Below, one piece after another: positions 6,746-14,372 of a stretch of DNA of 39,028 nucleotides (within the stretch, counting starts at the first letter, position 1; each line of letters begins with the position of its first letter). The notes below the pieces were generated by a model. It was given only the letters and a program-made list of their open reading frames with translations. It did not search any database and was not told where the DNA came from. The stretch is taken from assembly GCA_017883285.1 (NCBI GenBank), contig JADGNV010000107.1:1-39028 (forward strand), read 5' to 3'. The position numbers and the translations under genes are program-made. Origin of the DNA: Candidatus Aminicenantota bacterium. Its GTDB lineage: Bacteria; Acidobacteriota; Aminicenantia; Aminicenantales; UBA4085.

Positions 6746-8974
6746 ATGCTGAAATCCAACCCAAAATCCCTTTTCGTTCCGTTCCTGATCCTATTTCTCC
6801 TGATTGCGCTTACCGGCCTTTCCTTCGCCCAATCCACCGATAAAAAAGACGCGGATAAAACGAAGACCGCCTCCACTCAGGAAAAAGAAAAGGGACAGGC
6901 GGTCCCGACCAAGGAAAAGATCGAAATCACCGTCACGGCGGCCCGAGTCGAGATTCCGCTGAAGCAGAATCCGGCCGCGACCACGGTCGTCGAAGCGCAG
7001 GTCCTGCAGTCCATGCCCCGGACCATCGGCATCGACGAGGCCATGAAACTCGTTCCCGGCGTCAAGGTCGACAATCAGGCCGACGGCGAGCGGGTTCATC
7101 TTTCCATCCGCGGCCAGGGCATCCTGACCGAGCGCGGCACCCGGGGCATCAAGACCATCCTCGACGGCATCCCGCTCAACGACCCTTCGGGCTTCGTCCC
7201 CGACTTCTTCGACATCGATTGGGCCACCGTCCGCCGCATCGAAATTCTCCGCGGGCCCGCGGCCGCGTTCTACGGCGGCGGATCGTCAGGGGGCATCATC
7301 AACATCCTGACCCGGGACGGCGGCCCCGACCCGATTTCGGCGAACGCCTATCTCACCGCCGGGTCTTTCAACTTCTATAAAGGAATGGCCGAAGCGGGCG
7401 GGACGACCGGCGACCTGAACTACCGCGTCGCCGCGTCCTATACCGACGGCCAAGGCTATCGGCAGCACACGAAATACTGGGCGGACAACATCTACGGTAA
7501 GTTCCGTTTCGACGTCGCGCCCAAGGTCAAGGTGACGGCCGTCCTCGGCTGGACCGATTTCTTCAACCAGAACGCCGAGGGGCTCAACCTCGACTGGTTC
7601 AGCGCCAATGTGAAAGAATACCGGAAGCTGGCCAACCCGGACGCCTACACCCTGAGCGAATACAGGGCCACGCCCGCCTGGTACCGGCAGATGTTCGGCG
7701 TGAACCGCGTGCCCGGCAACGAATATCAAAGGACGAGCCGGCTCTCGAGCGGCCTGACGAGCGCCATCGGCCTCGCCGACAACCTCGACCTGGCCCTGAC
7801 CGCATTCTACCGCCGGACCAAATACACGGAGGCCGTGCCCTCGTCCCTCATCCACCGCGACTACGACACGCCCGGCGCCTCGGTCCAGTTCAACCACACG
7901 GCCGGAAGCGGCGGCGTCAAGAACCACCTGAGTGTCGGGTCCGACTTCGGATGGCAGACAATCGACGAGATCAAGCGCCCCAATCTGGGCGACGCCGTGG
8001 AGGGCCCGGACATCCAATCCAACCAGACCATGACCCAGACGAGCGCGGGGATGTTCGTCCTCGACCGGCTTGAGCTCGGCCCCCAGTGGGGGGTGTCCCT
8101 CAGCCTGCGCTACGACAACGTCACCTGCCGGCTCGACGACCACGTCGGCAGCCTGTCGGGCGACGCCTCCTACAAAAAGACGACCGGACGCCTGGGCCTG
8201 ACCTGGAACCCATCCGCGGATTTCGGCCTCTACGCGAGCTGGGGCACGGGCTTCCTCCCGCCGGGCACCGAGGAGCTTGCCAACAACCCCAGCGCCTTCG
8301 GCGGGTTCAACAAGGACCTCAAGCCGGCCACCTCGAGCGGCGAGGAGATCGGGGCCCGGGGCGCGATCGGCGCCTCGTTCGTCTACGATGTCGCCCTCTT
8401 CCACATGACCACGGACAACGACTTCGGCCGGTTCCGGATGGCCTCGCGGCCGCTCGAGACCTTCTACGGCAACGTCGGCGCGACCACCCGCTACGGGCTC
8501 GAAGCCTCGCTCGCCTGGTACCCCGTCGAACCGCTCGCCCTGCGGGCCGCCTACACGTACTCCCGCTTCAAGTACGACACCGTCCAGACGCTCGACGCGG
8601 GAGTGTCCTACAGCGGGACCTGGCTGCCGAACAGCCCCCAGCATCAGCTCTACGTCGACGGCGAGCTCAAAGTCACGCCCGACCTGACCTTCGGCGCCGC
8701 GCTCGAATACGTGAGCTCCTGGTACATCGACTCCACGAACCGGCTCTTCGCCAACGGCTACGGCCGGACCGACCCCTATGCGCTCGTCCACGTCCGGCTG
8801 GGCTACAAGCTCCGGATCGCGGGGATGCCGTGGGAGCTCGTCCTCTCCGGCCGGAACATCTTCGGCGTGTTGTACTACGGCTTCACCGAGCCGGACCCGG
8901 ACGGCAATTCCTACCAGCCCGCCCCCACGGCCGAGTGGTCGCTCGGGTTGCGGATCAGTGTTGGAAAAAAATAG
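6746..8974 (+). CDS. TonB-dependent outer-membrane receptor
   Basis: A 742-residue outer-membrane gated channel driven by TonB. The N-terminus (residues 1-29, LFVPFLILFLLIALTGLSFA) is a signal peptide. After a charged linker comes a TonB-box-like EITVTAARVE (about 61-70) and then the plug, with motifs DGIPLNDPSG and IEILRGPAAAFYGGGSSGG near residues 140-190. The rest alternates short turns and aromatic-rich strands typical of a 22-strand barrel. The overall plug resembles siderophore and cobalamin receptors rather than the SusC type, since there is no N-terminal carboxypeptidase-like domain. The last strand is GLRISVGKK, lacking the terminal aromatic residue usual for barrel insertion. An AGGAGG site precedes the ATG. 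The substrate is unknown. Confidence 0.92.
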   Translation: MLKSNPKSLFVPFLILFLLIALTGLSFAQSTDKKDADKTKTASTQEKEKGQAVPTKEKIEITVTAARVEIPLKQNPAATTVVEAQVLQSMPRTIGIDEAMKLVPGVKVDNQADGERVHLSIRGQGILTERGTRGIKTILDGIPLNDPSGFVPDFFDIDWATVRRIEILRGPAAAFYGGGSSGGIINILTRDGGPDPISANAYLTAGSFNFYKGMAEAGGTTGDLNYRVAASYTDGQGYRQHTKYWADNIYGKFRFDVAPKVKVTAVLGWTDFFNQNAEGLNLDWFSANVKEYRKLANPDAYTLSEYRATPAWYRQMFGVNRVPGNEYQRTSRLSSGLTSAIGLADNLDLALTAFYRRTKYTEAVPSSLIHRDYDTPGASVQFNHTAGSGGVKNHLSVGSDFGWQTIDEIKRPNLGDAVEGPDIQSNQTMTQTSAGMFVLDRLELGPQWGVSLSLRYDNVTCRLDDHVGSLSGDASYKKTTGRLGLTWNPSADFGLYASWGTGFLPPGTEELANNPSAFGGFNKDLKPATSSGEEIGARGAIGASFVYDVALFHMTTDNDFGRFRMASRPLETFYGNVGATTRYGLEASLAWYPVEPLALRAAYTYSRFKYDTVQTLDAGVSYSGTWLPNSPQHQLYVDGELKVTPDLTFGAALEYVSSWYIDSTNRLFANGYGRTDPYALVHVRLGYKLRIAGMPWELVLSGRNIFGVLYYGFTEPDPDGNSYQPAPTAEWSLGLRISVGKK

Positions 8975-9024
8975 CCGTTTTCCGAGTCAAGGGACGAGCC
9001 CTCGGCTCGCCACTCGCCCGTGGC

Positions 9025-9053
9025 TTGACTTTCCAGCCCCTTTTGGGTATAAA
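9025..9053 (+). promoter_or_regulatory. rpsU promoter (TTGACT-17-TATAAA)
   Basis: TTGACT at 9025-9030 and TATAAA at 9048-9053, 17 bases apart, 36 bases before the rpsU start. The -35 box lies in the right half of an inverted repeat AGTCAAG (8985-8991) / CTTGACT (9024-9030) that also encloses a GAGCC-CTC-GGCTC hairpin (8996-9008). Confidence 0.7.
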
Positions 9054-9088
9054 GGCGCTACTTCCCCCACGGGAGGAGGTGAATTTTA

Positions 9089-9295
9089 TTGGCATTTGTA
9101 ATGATCGAGGAAGGCGAATCGATCGAAAGCGCCCTCCGCAGATTTAAAAGAAAAGTTCAGCAGGAAGCGATCATCAAGGAAATCAAGAAGCATTCCGTCT
9201 ATTTCAAGCCCGGCGAGAAAAAGCGGATGAAGGAAGCGATGGCCCGCAAACGCATGCGCCGGCGGATGAAGAGAGAAAAAGACCTCGAATACTGA
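9089..9295 (+). CDS. rpsU: 30S ribosomal protein S21
   Basis: A small basic protein of the 30S subunit needed for base-pairing of mRNA with the 16S 3' end. The 68-residue product has the S21 pattern: EGESIESALRRFKRKVQQEA, then KKHSVYFKPGEKKR and an Arg/Lys-rich tail. The start is TTG at 9089, eight bases after GGAGGAGGT (9072-9080); an in-frame ATG four codons later has no such site at the right distance. It is followed without a gap by the lipA frame, so rpsU and lipA are probably co-transcribed from the strong promoter at 9025. Confidence 0.93.
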   Translation: MAFVMIEEGESIESALRRFKRKVQQEAIIKEIKKHSVYFKPGEKKRMKEAMARKRMRRRMKREKDLEY

Positions 9296-10215
9296 TCCCT
9301 TCTTCTTTCCAAGAGACGACCACGAACAAGAAACCGTCTTGGCTGAAGGTCAAATTTCCGTCGCAGTCCGACTACTTTTCGGTCGCCGCGCTCCTCGATA
9401 AGCACAACCTCCATACCATCTGCCGGAGCGCGAAATGCCCGAACATCACCGAATGCTGGTCCCAGCGGACGGCGACCTTCCTCATCCTCGGCGACACCTG
9501 CACCCGCGGTTGCGCCTTCTGCGCGGTGGCCAAGGGCCTGCCCCGTCCGGTCGCGGACGATGAGCCCGGCCAGGTGGCCGAGGCGGCGGCCGTCCTCGGT
9601 CTGTCCTACGTCGTCGTGACCTCGGTCACCCGGGACGATCTCGCGGACGGGGGCGCGTTCCACTTCGTCCGGACCATCGCCGCCCTGCGGGAGCGGATCC
9701 CCGGGGTCCGGATCGAGGTCCTGGTGCCCGATTTCGGCGGGGACGCCGAGGCGCTCCGGAGCGTCGTCCGGGCTGCGCCCGACATCCTCAACCACAACCT
9801 GGAGACGACCGAGGCCCTCTACCCGGCCCTCAACCGCCCGGCGGCCAACTACCGGCGGTCGCTCGAGGTTCTGCGCCGGGCCAAAGAGCAGGGGGCCGTG
9901 ACCAAGTCCGGGCTGATGATCGGCCTGGGCGAATTGGAGGACGACCTGCTTCGGACGCTCCGCGACCTCCGGGCGTCGGGCTGCGACCTCCTGACTCTCG
10001 GCCAGTACCTCCAGCCGACCCGGGCCCACGCGCCCGTATTCCGGTACGTCGCGCCCGAGGAATTCGCCCAGTGGAAGGCGGTCGCCCTCGACCTCGGCTT
10101 CGCCGACGCCGAGGCCGGGCCGCTCGTCCGCAGCTCCTTCCATGCCCACAAGCTATATGATACGTTGAAGAGGATCCCCCAGAGCCCGGTCCATGCGATA
10201 TCTGATCTTCAGTGA
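9292..10215 (+). CDS. lipA: Lipoyl synthase (radical SAM), start codon noncanonical or lost
   Basis: Inserts two sulfurs into octanoyl chains on lipoyl domains, using two 4Fe-4S clusters. Both cluster motifs are present: the auxiliary C-x4-C-x5-C in ICRSAKCPNITECW and the radical SAM C-x3-C-x2-C in DTCTRGCAFCAV. VVVTSVTRDDLADGGA, NHNLETTEALYP and SGLMIGLGE also match. The frame is open back to a stop at 9145, but no ATG, GTG or TTG occurs in frame before a GTG at 9526, which lies beyond all the cluster cysteines and cannot be the start. Candidates are CTG at 9292, overlapping the rpsU stop as CTGA, or ACG at 9316 or 9322. The coordinate given uses CTG and is uncertain. The end overlaps the next gene by 23 bases. 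Confidence 0.88.
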   Translation: MIPSSFQETTTNKKPSWLKVKFPSQSDYFSVAALLDKHNLHTICRSAKCPNITECWSQRTATFLILGDTCTRGCAFCAVAKGLPRPVADDEPGQVAEAAAVLGLSYVVVTSVTRDDLADGGAFHFVRTIAALRERIPGVRIEVLVPDFGGDAEALRSVVRAAPDILNHNLETTEALYPALNRPAANYRRSLEVLRRAKEQGAVTKSGLMIGLGELEDDLLRTLRDLRASGCDLLTLGQYLQPTRAHAPVFRYVAPEEFAQWKAVALDLGFADAEAGPLVRSSFHAHKLYDTLKRIPQSPVHAISDLQ

Positions 10216-10933
10216 CATCCACGGGAACCTCGAGGCCCTGAACGCCCTCATGAAGTTCGTGGCCAAGCGGCGGATCGACCACTTCGTCTGCCTGGGCGAT
10301 CTCGTCGGCTACGGCGCCTCGCCCAACGAATGCATCCAGAAAGTCCGGAGCCTCCACCCCCTGTCCATGATCCGGGGCAACCACGACAAGGCCGTCATGG
10401 GCCTGGACTCGATCGAGACGTTCAACCCCGTCGCGGCCGCGGCGATCTACTGGACCAAGAAGAAGATCCTGAAGAAGAACGCCGAGTTCCTGACCCACCT
10501 GCCCAAGGGCCCCCAGGTCGTGGACGAGACGTTCGCCATCTGCCACGGCTCGCCGTTCGACGAGGACTACTACATCTTCGGCGAGTTCGACGCGGCCGAG
10601 GCCTTCGACTACCTCAAGCTGCAACTCTGCTTCTTCGGTCATACCCATTTCCCGTTCGTCTACACGAAGAGGGACGCGGCGGTCGACGGGACGTTTCTCG
10701 AGGGGAATTCGAACGAGGTCAAGCTCGAGAAGGGCGTGACCTATCTGATCAACCCCGGCTCGGTCGGCCAGCCGCGCGACCGGAACCCCCGCGCCTCGTT
10801 CGCCATCTACGACACGGACGCCCACCTCATCAAGTTCTTCCGGATCGACTACGACATCGAGGACGCCAAGGCCAAGATCCTCGCCTCGGCCCTCCCGCCC
10901 GCCCTGGCCGACCGCCTATCGCTCGGAATCTGA
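10193..10933 (+). CDS. Metallophosphoesterase, YfcE/MJ0936-like
   Basis: A 246-residue calcineurin-fold dinuclear metal phosphoesterase with no signal peptide. Motifs in order: FSDIHGNLEAL (residues about 6-16), CLGDLVGYG (about 34-42), IRGNHDKAV (about 62-70), CHGSPFDEDYY and FFGHTHFPF (about 148-156), plus LINPGSVGQPRD near residue 183, which is typical of YfcE-like phosphodiesterases. It overlaps lipA by 23 bases and is therefore translationally coupled to it. The substrate cannot be read from sequence; members hydrolyse cyclic or phosphodiester substrates. Confidence 0.88.
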   Translation: MRYLIFSDIHGNLEALNALMKFVAKRRIDHFVCLGDLVGYGASPNECIQKVRSLHPLSMIRGNHDKAVMGLDSIETFNPVAAAAIYWTKKKILKKNAEFLTHLPKGPQVVDETFAICHGSPFDEDYYIFGEFDAAEAFDYLKLQLCFFGHTHFPFVYTKRDAAVDGTFLEGNSNEVKLEKGVTYLINPGSVGQPRDRNPRASFAIYDTDAHLIKFFRIDYDIEDAKAKILASALPPALADRLSLGI

Positions 10934-10938
10934 CTCTT

Positions 10939-11059
10939 GTCATCCCGAGCTCAGCGAGGGATCCCCTCAGATGGAACCCGGCGGCCTGCGGTCAAGAAGA
11001 GGGGGTTGCCGCGTCGCCCCCGATCGCTTCGCAATCGGGGGCTCCTCGCAAAGACAATG
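10939..11059. repeat. Dispersed intergenic repeat (copy 1) with variable central hairpin
   Basis: It contains the block TGTCATCCCGAGCTCAGCGA (from 10939) and, at 11001-11059, a unit that begins GGGGGTTGCCGCGTCG and ends CTCCTCGCAAAGACAATG. Between these ends is a hairpin, CCCCCGAT (11017-11024) / ATCGGGGG (11034-11041). The same ends recur at 25323-25431. The final codons of the DUF1848 gene run through it. Similar repeats are familiar between genes in several bacterial phyla; no protein is encoded by the unit. Confidence 0.7.
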
Positions 11060-11912
11060 GGGCCTCTATCCTCGGATTCGCGTAGCAGTAGACACAGCCG
11101 TGGGCGCAGGTCTGCGCGTAGCTGCCGATGTCGACCGAAACCGTGCAACCGCAGGCCGCACGCTGGCTCCGGTCCTTGGCGGTCGGGGCCCCGTCCCGGC
11201 GGGGATGGAGCTCGCCGAGGAGCCGGCCGTCGATGCAGGAGGACGCGAAGATGCCCGGGACTTCGCTCAAGAAGGCCTGGGCGCAGGCATGGAGCCGCAA
11301 CCCACGCGCCGCCGCCGTCTCCGCCAGCCGGGCCGCCGCGTCCCGCTTGGCTTCGTCCGGCGGGTCCGCATAGGCGAACCCGCGGGCCCGGGCGCGCCGG
11401 ACGGCCTTCCCGTACCATTGCGCCGCGCTGAAGCGGACGTCCGTGAGGCCGGCCCGCGCCGCGGCGTCGGCGGCCGCCGCGAAGAAGTCCAGGTTTGAGG
11501 TCAGGAGGCCGGCGCCGTCGCGCCAGAAAACGACGGGGTCGAAACGGAGCGAGACGCGCCGCGGATGGCCGGCCAGAGCGACAAGGGCGGGGAGCTGGGC
11601 CAGGGCCGCGGCCGGCGCGGGGACGGCCGGTTCGAGCGGCGTGCCGCCGAGGCCGGTGACCGTGAAGAGAAAATAGGCCTGGTCGTATTTCGCCAGCGCA
11701 TCGCGGAGGCCCGCCGCATTGGTCAGCAGCGGGGCGAAATCCTTGGACCAGAGGACGATCGTATGGACGGCCGTGGGCGCAAGATCGACATCGCGCATCC
11801 CGCCGCGGGGGCCTTGCACCCGCGCCCGCTCCGCCCTTAGGAAACCGGCCAGGACGCTCGGGAAGAGCGCGGGCAGATCGGTGCGGCGGGAGGCGCTGAT
11901 GACCGTTTTCAT
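10992..11912 (-). CDS. DUF1848 family protein with C-terminal cysteine cluster
   Basis: A 306-residue member of the DUF1848 family, function not established. It begins MKTVISASRRTDLPALFPS, the family signature, has TAVHTIVLWSKDF near residue 50 and SLRFDPVVFWRD near residue 123. Near the C-terminus a cysteine-rich segment, ACGCTVSVDIGSYAQTCAHG followed at once by CVYCYANPR, resembles the Fe-S binding CxxxCxxC loops of radical SAM enzymes, but is placed at the C-terminus. Family members are suspected Fe-S proteins acting on nucleic acids (spore photoproduct lyase-like); this is inference. The last ~20 residues (SLRGAPDCEAIGGDAATPSS) are encoded by the dispersed repeat and are probably not part of the ancestral protein. 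Confidence 0.85.
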   Translation of the reverse strand: MKTVISASRRTDLPALFPSVLAGFLRAERARVQGPRGGMRDVDLAPTAVHTIVLWSKDFAPLLTNAAGLRDALAKYDQAYFLFTVTGLGGTPLEPAVPAPAAALAQLPALVALAGHPRRVSLRFDPVVFWRDGAGLLTSNLDFFAAAADAAARAGLTDVRFSAAQWYGKAVRRARARGFAYADPPDEAKRDAAARLAETAAARGLRLHACAQAFLSEVPGIFASSCIDGRLLGELHPRRDGAPTAKDRSQRAACGCTVSVDIGSYAQTCAHGCVYCYANPRIEAPLSLRGAPDCEAIGGDAATPSS

Positions 11913-11918
11913 TGTTCC

Positions 11919-11947
11919 TTGACAGCCCGCACGGGGGGCTTTAGTAT
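11919..11947 (+). promoter_or_regulatory. lptB promoter (TTGACA-17-TAGTAT)
   Basis: TTGACA at 11919-11924, 17 bases, TAGTAT at 11942-11947, 26 bases before the lptB ATG. It starts just outside the divergent DUF1848 start. Confidence 0.7.
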
Positions 11948-11973
11948 TCTAGCCGCGGAGGTCGTTCCATTCA

Positions 11974-12720
11974 ATGCCGATTCTCGAGGCCCGAAAGCTC
12001 GTCAAATCCTACGGCCGGCGGACGGTCGTCAAGGGGGTGGACCTCGTCCTCCGCTCGAGCGAGATCATCGGGCTCCTCGGCCGCAACGGCGCGGGCAAAA
12101 CGACGATCTTCCAGATGATCGTCGGCCTCGTCCGGCCGGACTCGGGAGGGATCTTCCTCGACGGCAAGGACATCTCGCGGGCCCCGACCCACGCGCGGGC
12201 GCGGGCCGGCCTCACCTACCTGCCCCAGGAAAATTCGGTCTTTCTCAAGGCCACGGTCATCCAAAACCTCCTGATGTCCCTCCAGCTGCAGATGCGATCC
12301 CGCAAGGACCGCCTCCGGACCGCGCGCGGCCTCCTAGAGGAATTCGGGCTGCTGCCCCTCGCCGCCCAGCCCGCCCACAGCTTGTCCGGCGGCGAGCGGC
12401 GGCGGCTCGAGATCTGCCGGGCGCTGACCGTCCAACCGAAGTTCCTCCTGCTCGACGAGCCCTTCACCGGGATCGACCCGCTGACCATCGTCGAAATCCA
12501 GAAGCTCCTGAACCTGCTCAAGGACCGCGGCATCGGCATCCTCATTTCCGACCACAACGTCCGCGACACGTTCCGGATCGCCGACTGGGCGTGCGTCATC
12601 GAAGAGGGTGAGATCCTGATCCAGAACGTGCCGGAGAAGGTCGCCGCCGACCGGTGCGCGCGCGAGCGGTTCCTGGGGACGGAGTTCACCTTCGGCGCGG
12701 AACGGCGGGTGGAAAGCTAG
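11974..12720 (+). CDS. lptB: LPS export ABC transporter ATP-binding protein LptB
   Basis: The cytoplasmic ATPase of the LptB2FGC complex that extracts lipopolysaccharide from the inner membrane. The 248-residue protein has Walker A GLLGRNGAGKTTIF, Q-loop YLPQENSVF, signature HSLSGGERRRLEICRAL, Walker B FLLLDEPFTGIDP and the switch His in LISDHNVRD. The combination PQENSVF with DEPFTGIDPLTI is diagnostic of LptB against the similar LivF/LivG proteins. A GGAGGT site lies 11 bases before the ATG, slightly far. No lptA, lptC, lptF or lptG is adjacent, so lptB is detached here from the usual lpt cluster; the next gene converges, with six bases between stops. Confidence 0.92.
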   Translation: MPILEARKLVKSYGRRTVVKGVDLVLRSSEIIGLLGRNGAGKTTIFQMIVGLVRPDSGGIFLDGKDISRAPTHARARAGLTYLPQENSVFLKATVIQNLLMSLQLQMRSRKDRLRTARGLLEEFGLLPLAAQPAHSLSGGERRRLEICRALTVQPKFLLLDEPFTGIDPLTIVEIQKLLNLLKDRGIGILISDHNVRDTFRIADWACVIEEGEILIQNVPEKVAADRCARERFLGTEFTFGAERRVES

Positions 12721-12726
12721 TCGGAT

Positions 12727-14034
12727 CTAGTCCCGGCGGGCCATCAGGCGGCCGCCGAGCGTCTCGCCGAGGAAGAAAAAGAAGAGGAAGAGATACCCGG
12801 CGAACAGGACCGCGAACAGCAGTCCTAAGGGCAGCGTCGCCGCCAGGACCAGGTCGGAGGCGGCCGTATCCATCAGCAGGGAGGCCAGGCCGACCGCCGT
12901 CAGCCAGAGGACGGCGATGAACACGAGGTCGAAGAGGGTGGCCGCGATCCTCCGGAAAAATCCCAGGCTGATGCGAGGCGCGACGATGTCGTCCTTATTC
13001 GACGCCGCGTCTTGGGGCGCGAAACTGCGCGAGACGAACCCCTCGGCCCCTGCCTGCGGCGCTCCAGAGGCGGCCGCGCCGCGCGCAGGGGGCACGGGGG
13101 CGGGCTTCCGGGAAGCCGCGGGGGTCGGGATGGGAGGGGGGACGATGATGGCCGGCCGGTCCTCTTCCTCGCGATCGAAGAGGTATGCGCTGTCCTTCTT
13201 GACCGGGACTTCGGGCATGCCGATCGTCGGCTTCGACGGCGCGGCGGCCTCGGCCCGGCGCATCACTTCGTCCTGGAAATCCATGGTATCGCCCGGGACG
13301 AAGCTGCTGGCTTCCCTTCTCTCCTCGACGTCCTCTACGACGGGTTCGGGCGCGGACGTGTCCGCGGAGAGGTCGGCCCATGGTGGGAGATCGCTCGACG
13401 CGTCCAGAGGGGCGAGGATCTTCTCGCCGGTGTCCTCTCGGCCGGCCTTTTTTTTCTTCTTTTCGAGGGTTTCGATCAGACGGGCGATCTCTTCCTTGGT
13501 ATCGGCTTCCGCACCCCGCTTTTCGGAGTCCTCGGCTTCCTCGTCGTCTTCGGGCGCCGACGGGGGCGGAGCCGGACTTTCGGGCGGAGGGGGCGGCAGG
13601 TTCGAAGTCGGCCGGCGCGGAGGGGCCTTCACGGGAGCGGAAGGCGCGGCCAAACTGGCCTTTCGGGTCCGTCCCTTCTTGGGAAGGGGCGCCTTCTCCC
13701 CGGTCTTTTCCGGTTCCTCCGCGATGTCGTTCCCGACGGAACGGACGGGCGCTTTTCCCCCGGCGTTGACTTCGTCCGGGAATCCCGTCCCCTTCTCCAA
13801 GACGGCTTCGAGGTCGATCTCCTCGGGCGGGTTGTTCTCGTCGTCCGGGGGCTCGAGAGAATCGTCGAATTCCTCGTCGGTGTCCTTGAAGTCCTCGTCG
13901 ACGAGCCGTTCCCCTTTGATGTCTTCCTCGACCTTTTCGTCATCGGGGAAAAGGAGCTGAGTGCCGCAATTGTTGCAGTACTTCTGCGACTCGTCGATGA
14001 TCGCTTTGCAATAGGGACAACGCCTGATGGCCAT
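12727..14034 (-). CDS. Zinc-ribbon protein with long acidic/Pro-rich linker and C-terminal RDD-like membrane domain
   Basis: A 435-residue protein of three parts. The N-terminal zinc ribbon has CPYC at residues 5-8 and CNNCG about 14 residues later. Residues about 30-360 are low-complexity, first acidic then rich in Pro, Ala and Lys, probably disordered. The C-terminus starts ISLGFFRRIAATLFDLVFIA, the Arg/Asp pattern of RDD domains, with two to three membrane segments, and ends ETLGGRLMARRD. RDD domains normally continue past the TLGK(R) motif, so this one stops early. The start at 14034 is chosen because the ribbon begins MAIRRCPYC and a TATAAA box sits seven bases upstream. Function is unknown; an inner-membrane anchor with a cytoplasmic zinc ribbon is likely. 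Confidence 0.8.
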   Translation of the reverse strand: MAIRRCPYCKAIIDESQKYCNNCGTQLLFPDDEKVEEDIKGERLVDEDFKDTDEEFDDSLEPPDDENNPPEEIDLEAVLEKGTGFPDEVNAGGKAPVRSVGNDIAEEPEKTGEKAPLPKKGRTRKASLAAPSAPVKAPPRRPTSNLPPPPPESPAPPPSAPEDDEEAEDSEKRGAEADTKEEIARLIETLEKKKKKAGREDTGEKILAPLDASSDLPPWADLSADTSAPEPVVEDVEERREASSFVPGDTMDFQDEVMRRAEAAAPSKPTIGMPEVPVKKDSAYLFDREEEDRPAIIVPPPIPTPAASRKPAPVPPARGAAASGAPQAGAEGFVSRSFAPQDAASNKDDIVAPRISLGFFRRIAATLFDLVFIAVLWLTAVGLASLLMDTAASDLVLAATLPLGLLFAVLFAGYLFLFFFFLGETLGGRLMARRD

Positions 14035-14041
14035 TAAGTTA

Positions 14042-14070
14042 TTTATAAAGGGATTAGGAGAAAAAGTCAA
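14042..14070 (-). promoter_or_regulatory. Promoter of zinc-ribbon/RDD gene, apparently leaderless (TTGACT-17-TATAAA)
   Basis: Minus-strand TTGACT at 14070-14065, 17-base spacer, TATAAA at 14047-14042. Seven bases separate it from the ATG at 14034, so transcription should begin at or next to the start codon. Confidence 0.65.
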
Positions 14071-14148
14071 TAAAATCAACGGGAGAGGCGGATCGTTCGA
14101 GCGGCGGGCGGGCCGGGCGCCGTTCGGGCGGGGCGAGCACCGCTCAAA

Positions 14149-14176
14149 TTGACATTCGCTCGGAAATCGTTAAAAT
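14149..14176 (+). promoter_or_regulatory. tRNA-Val promoter (TTGACA-16-TAAAAT)
   Basis: TTGACA at 14149-14154 and TAAAAT at 14171-14176, 16 bases apart, 10 bases before the mature tRNA 5' end. Confidence 0.65.
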
Positions 14177-14186
14177 GTGGGCCGCT

Positions 14187-14262
14187 GGGCGATTAACTCA
14201 GTGGCCAGAGTGCTACCTTCACACGGTAGAAGTCACAGGTTCAAATCCTGTATCGCCCACCA
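14187..14262 (+). tRNA. tRNA-Val (anticodon CAC), CCA encoded
   Basis: A 76-base cloverleaf. Acceptor arms GGGCGAT (14187-14193) and ATCGCCC (14252-14258) pair fully; the D stem is ACTC/GAGT; the anticodon stem CTACC/GGTAG holds loop TTCACAC with anticodon CAC; the T arm ACAGG-TTCAAAT-CCTGT is canonical. Discriminator A and CCA follow at 14259-14262. It reads GUG valine codons. Confidence 0.96.
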
Positions 14263-14295
14263 TTCCTCTCCGAAGCCGCCCACAAACTAATTCTC

Positions 14296-14325
14296 TTGAC
14301 AAAAGGCAACGGACGGAGTTAGGTT
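14296..14325 (+). promoter_or_regulatory. Candidate promoter of the large TonB receptor
   Basis: TTGACA at 14296-14301 and TAGGTT at 14320-14325 with an 18-base spacer. The -10 is weak (4 of 6). It lies between the tRNA and the receptor gene. Confidence 0.35.
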
Positions 14326-14372
14326 TATTTCAATGTCAGGGATCGGTAATTGGAGAGGAGGAGGTTGACGGA

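Noticed and set aside
7286..8791. A 501-codon frame antisense to the first TonB receptor
   Set aside because: No ribosome site or recognisable motif; it is explained by codon bias of the real gene.
8985..9030. Inverted repeat AGTCAAG/CTTGACT with an inner hairpin as a terminator for the first TonB receptor
   Set aside because: There is no T-run after the stem, and the right arm is the -35 region of the rpsU promoter; kept only as a note there.
14175..14372. Extending the receptor start upstream of 14373
   Set aside because: The extra codons run through the tRNA-Val gene, and the signal peptide begins at 14373 behind a strong GGAGGAGG site.
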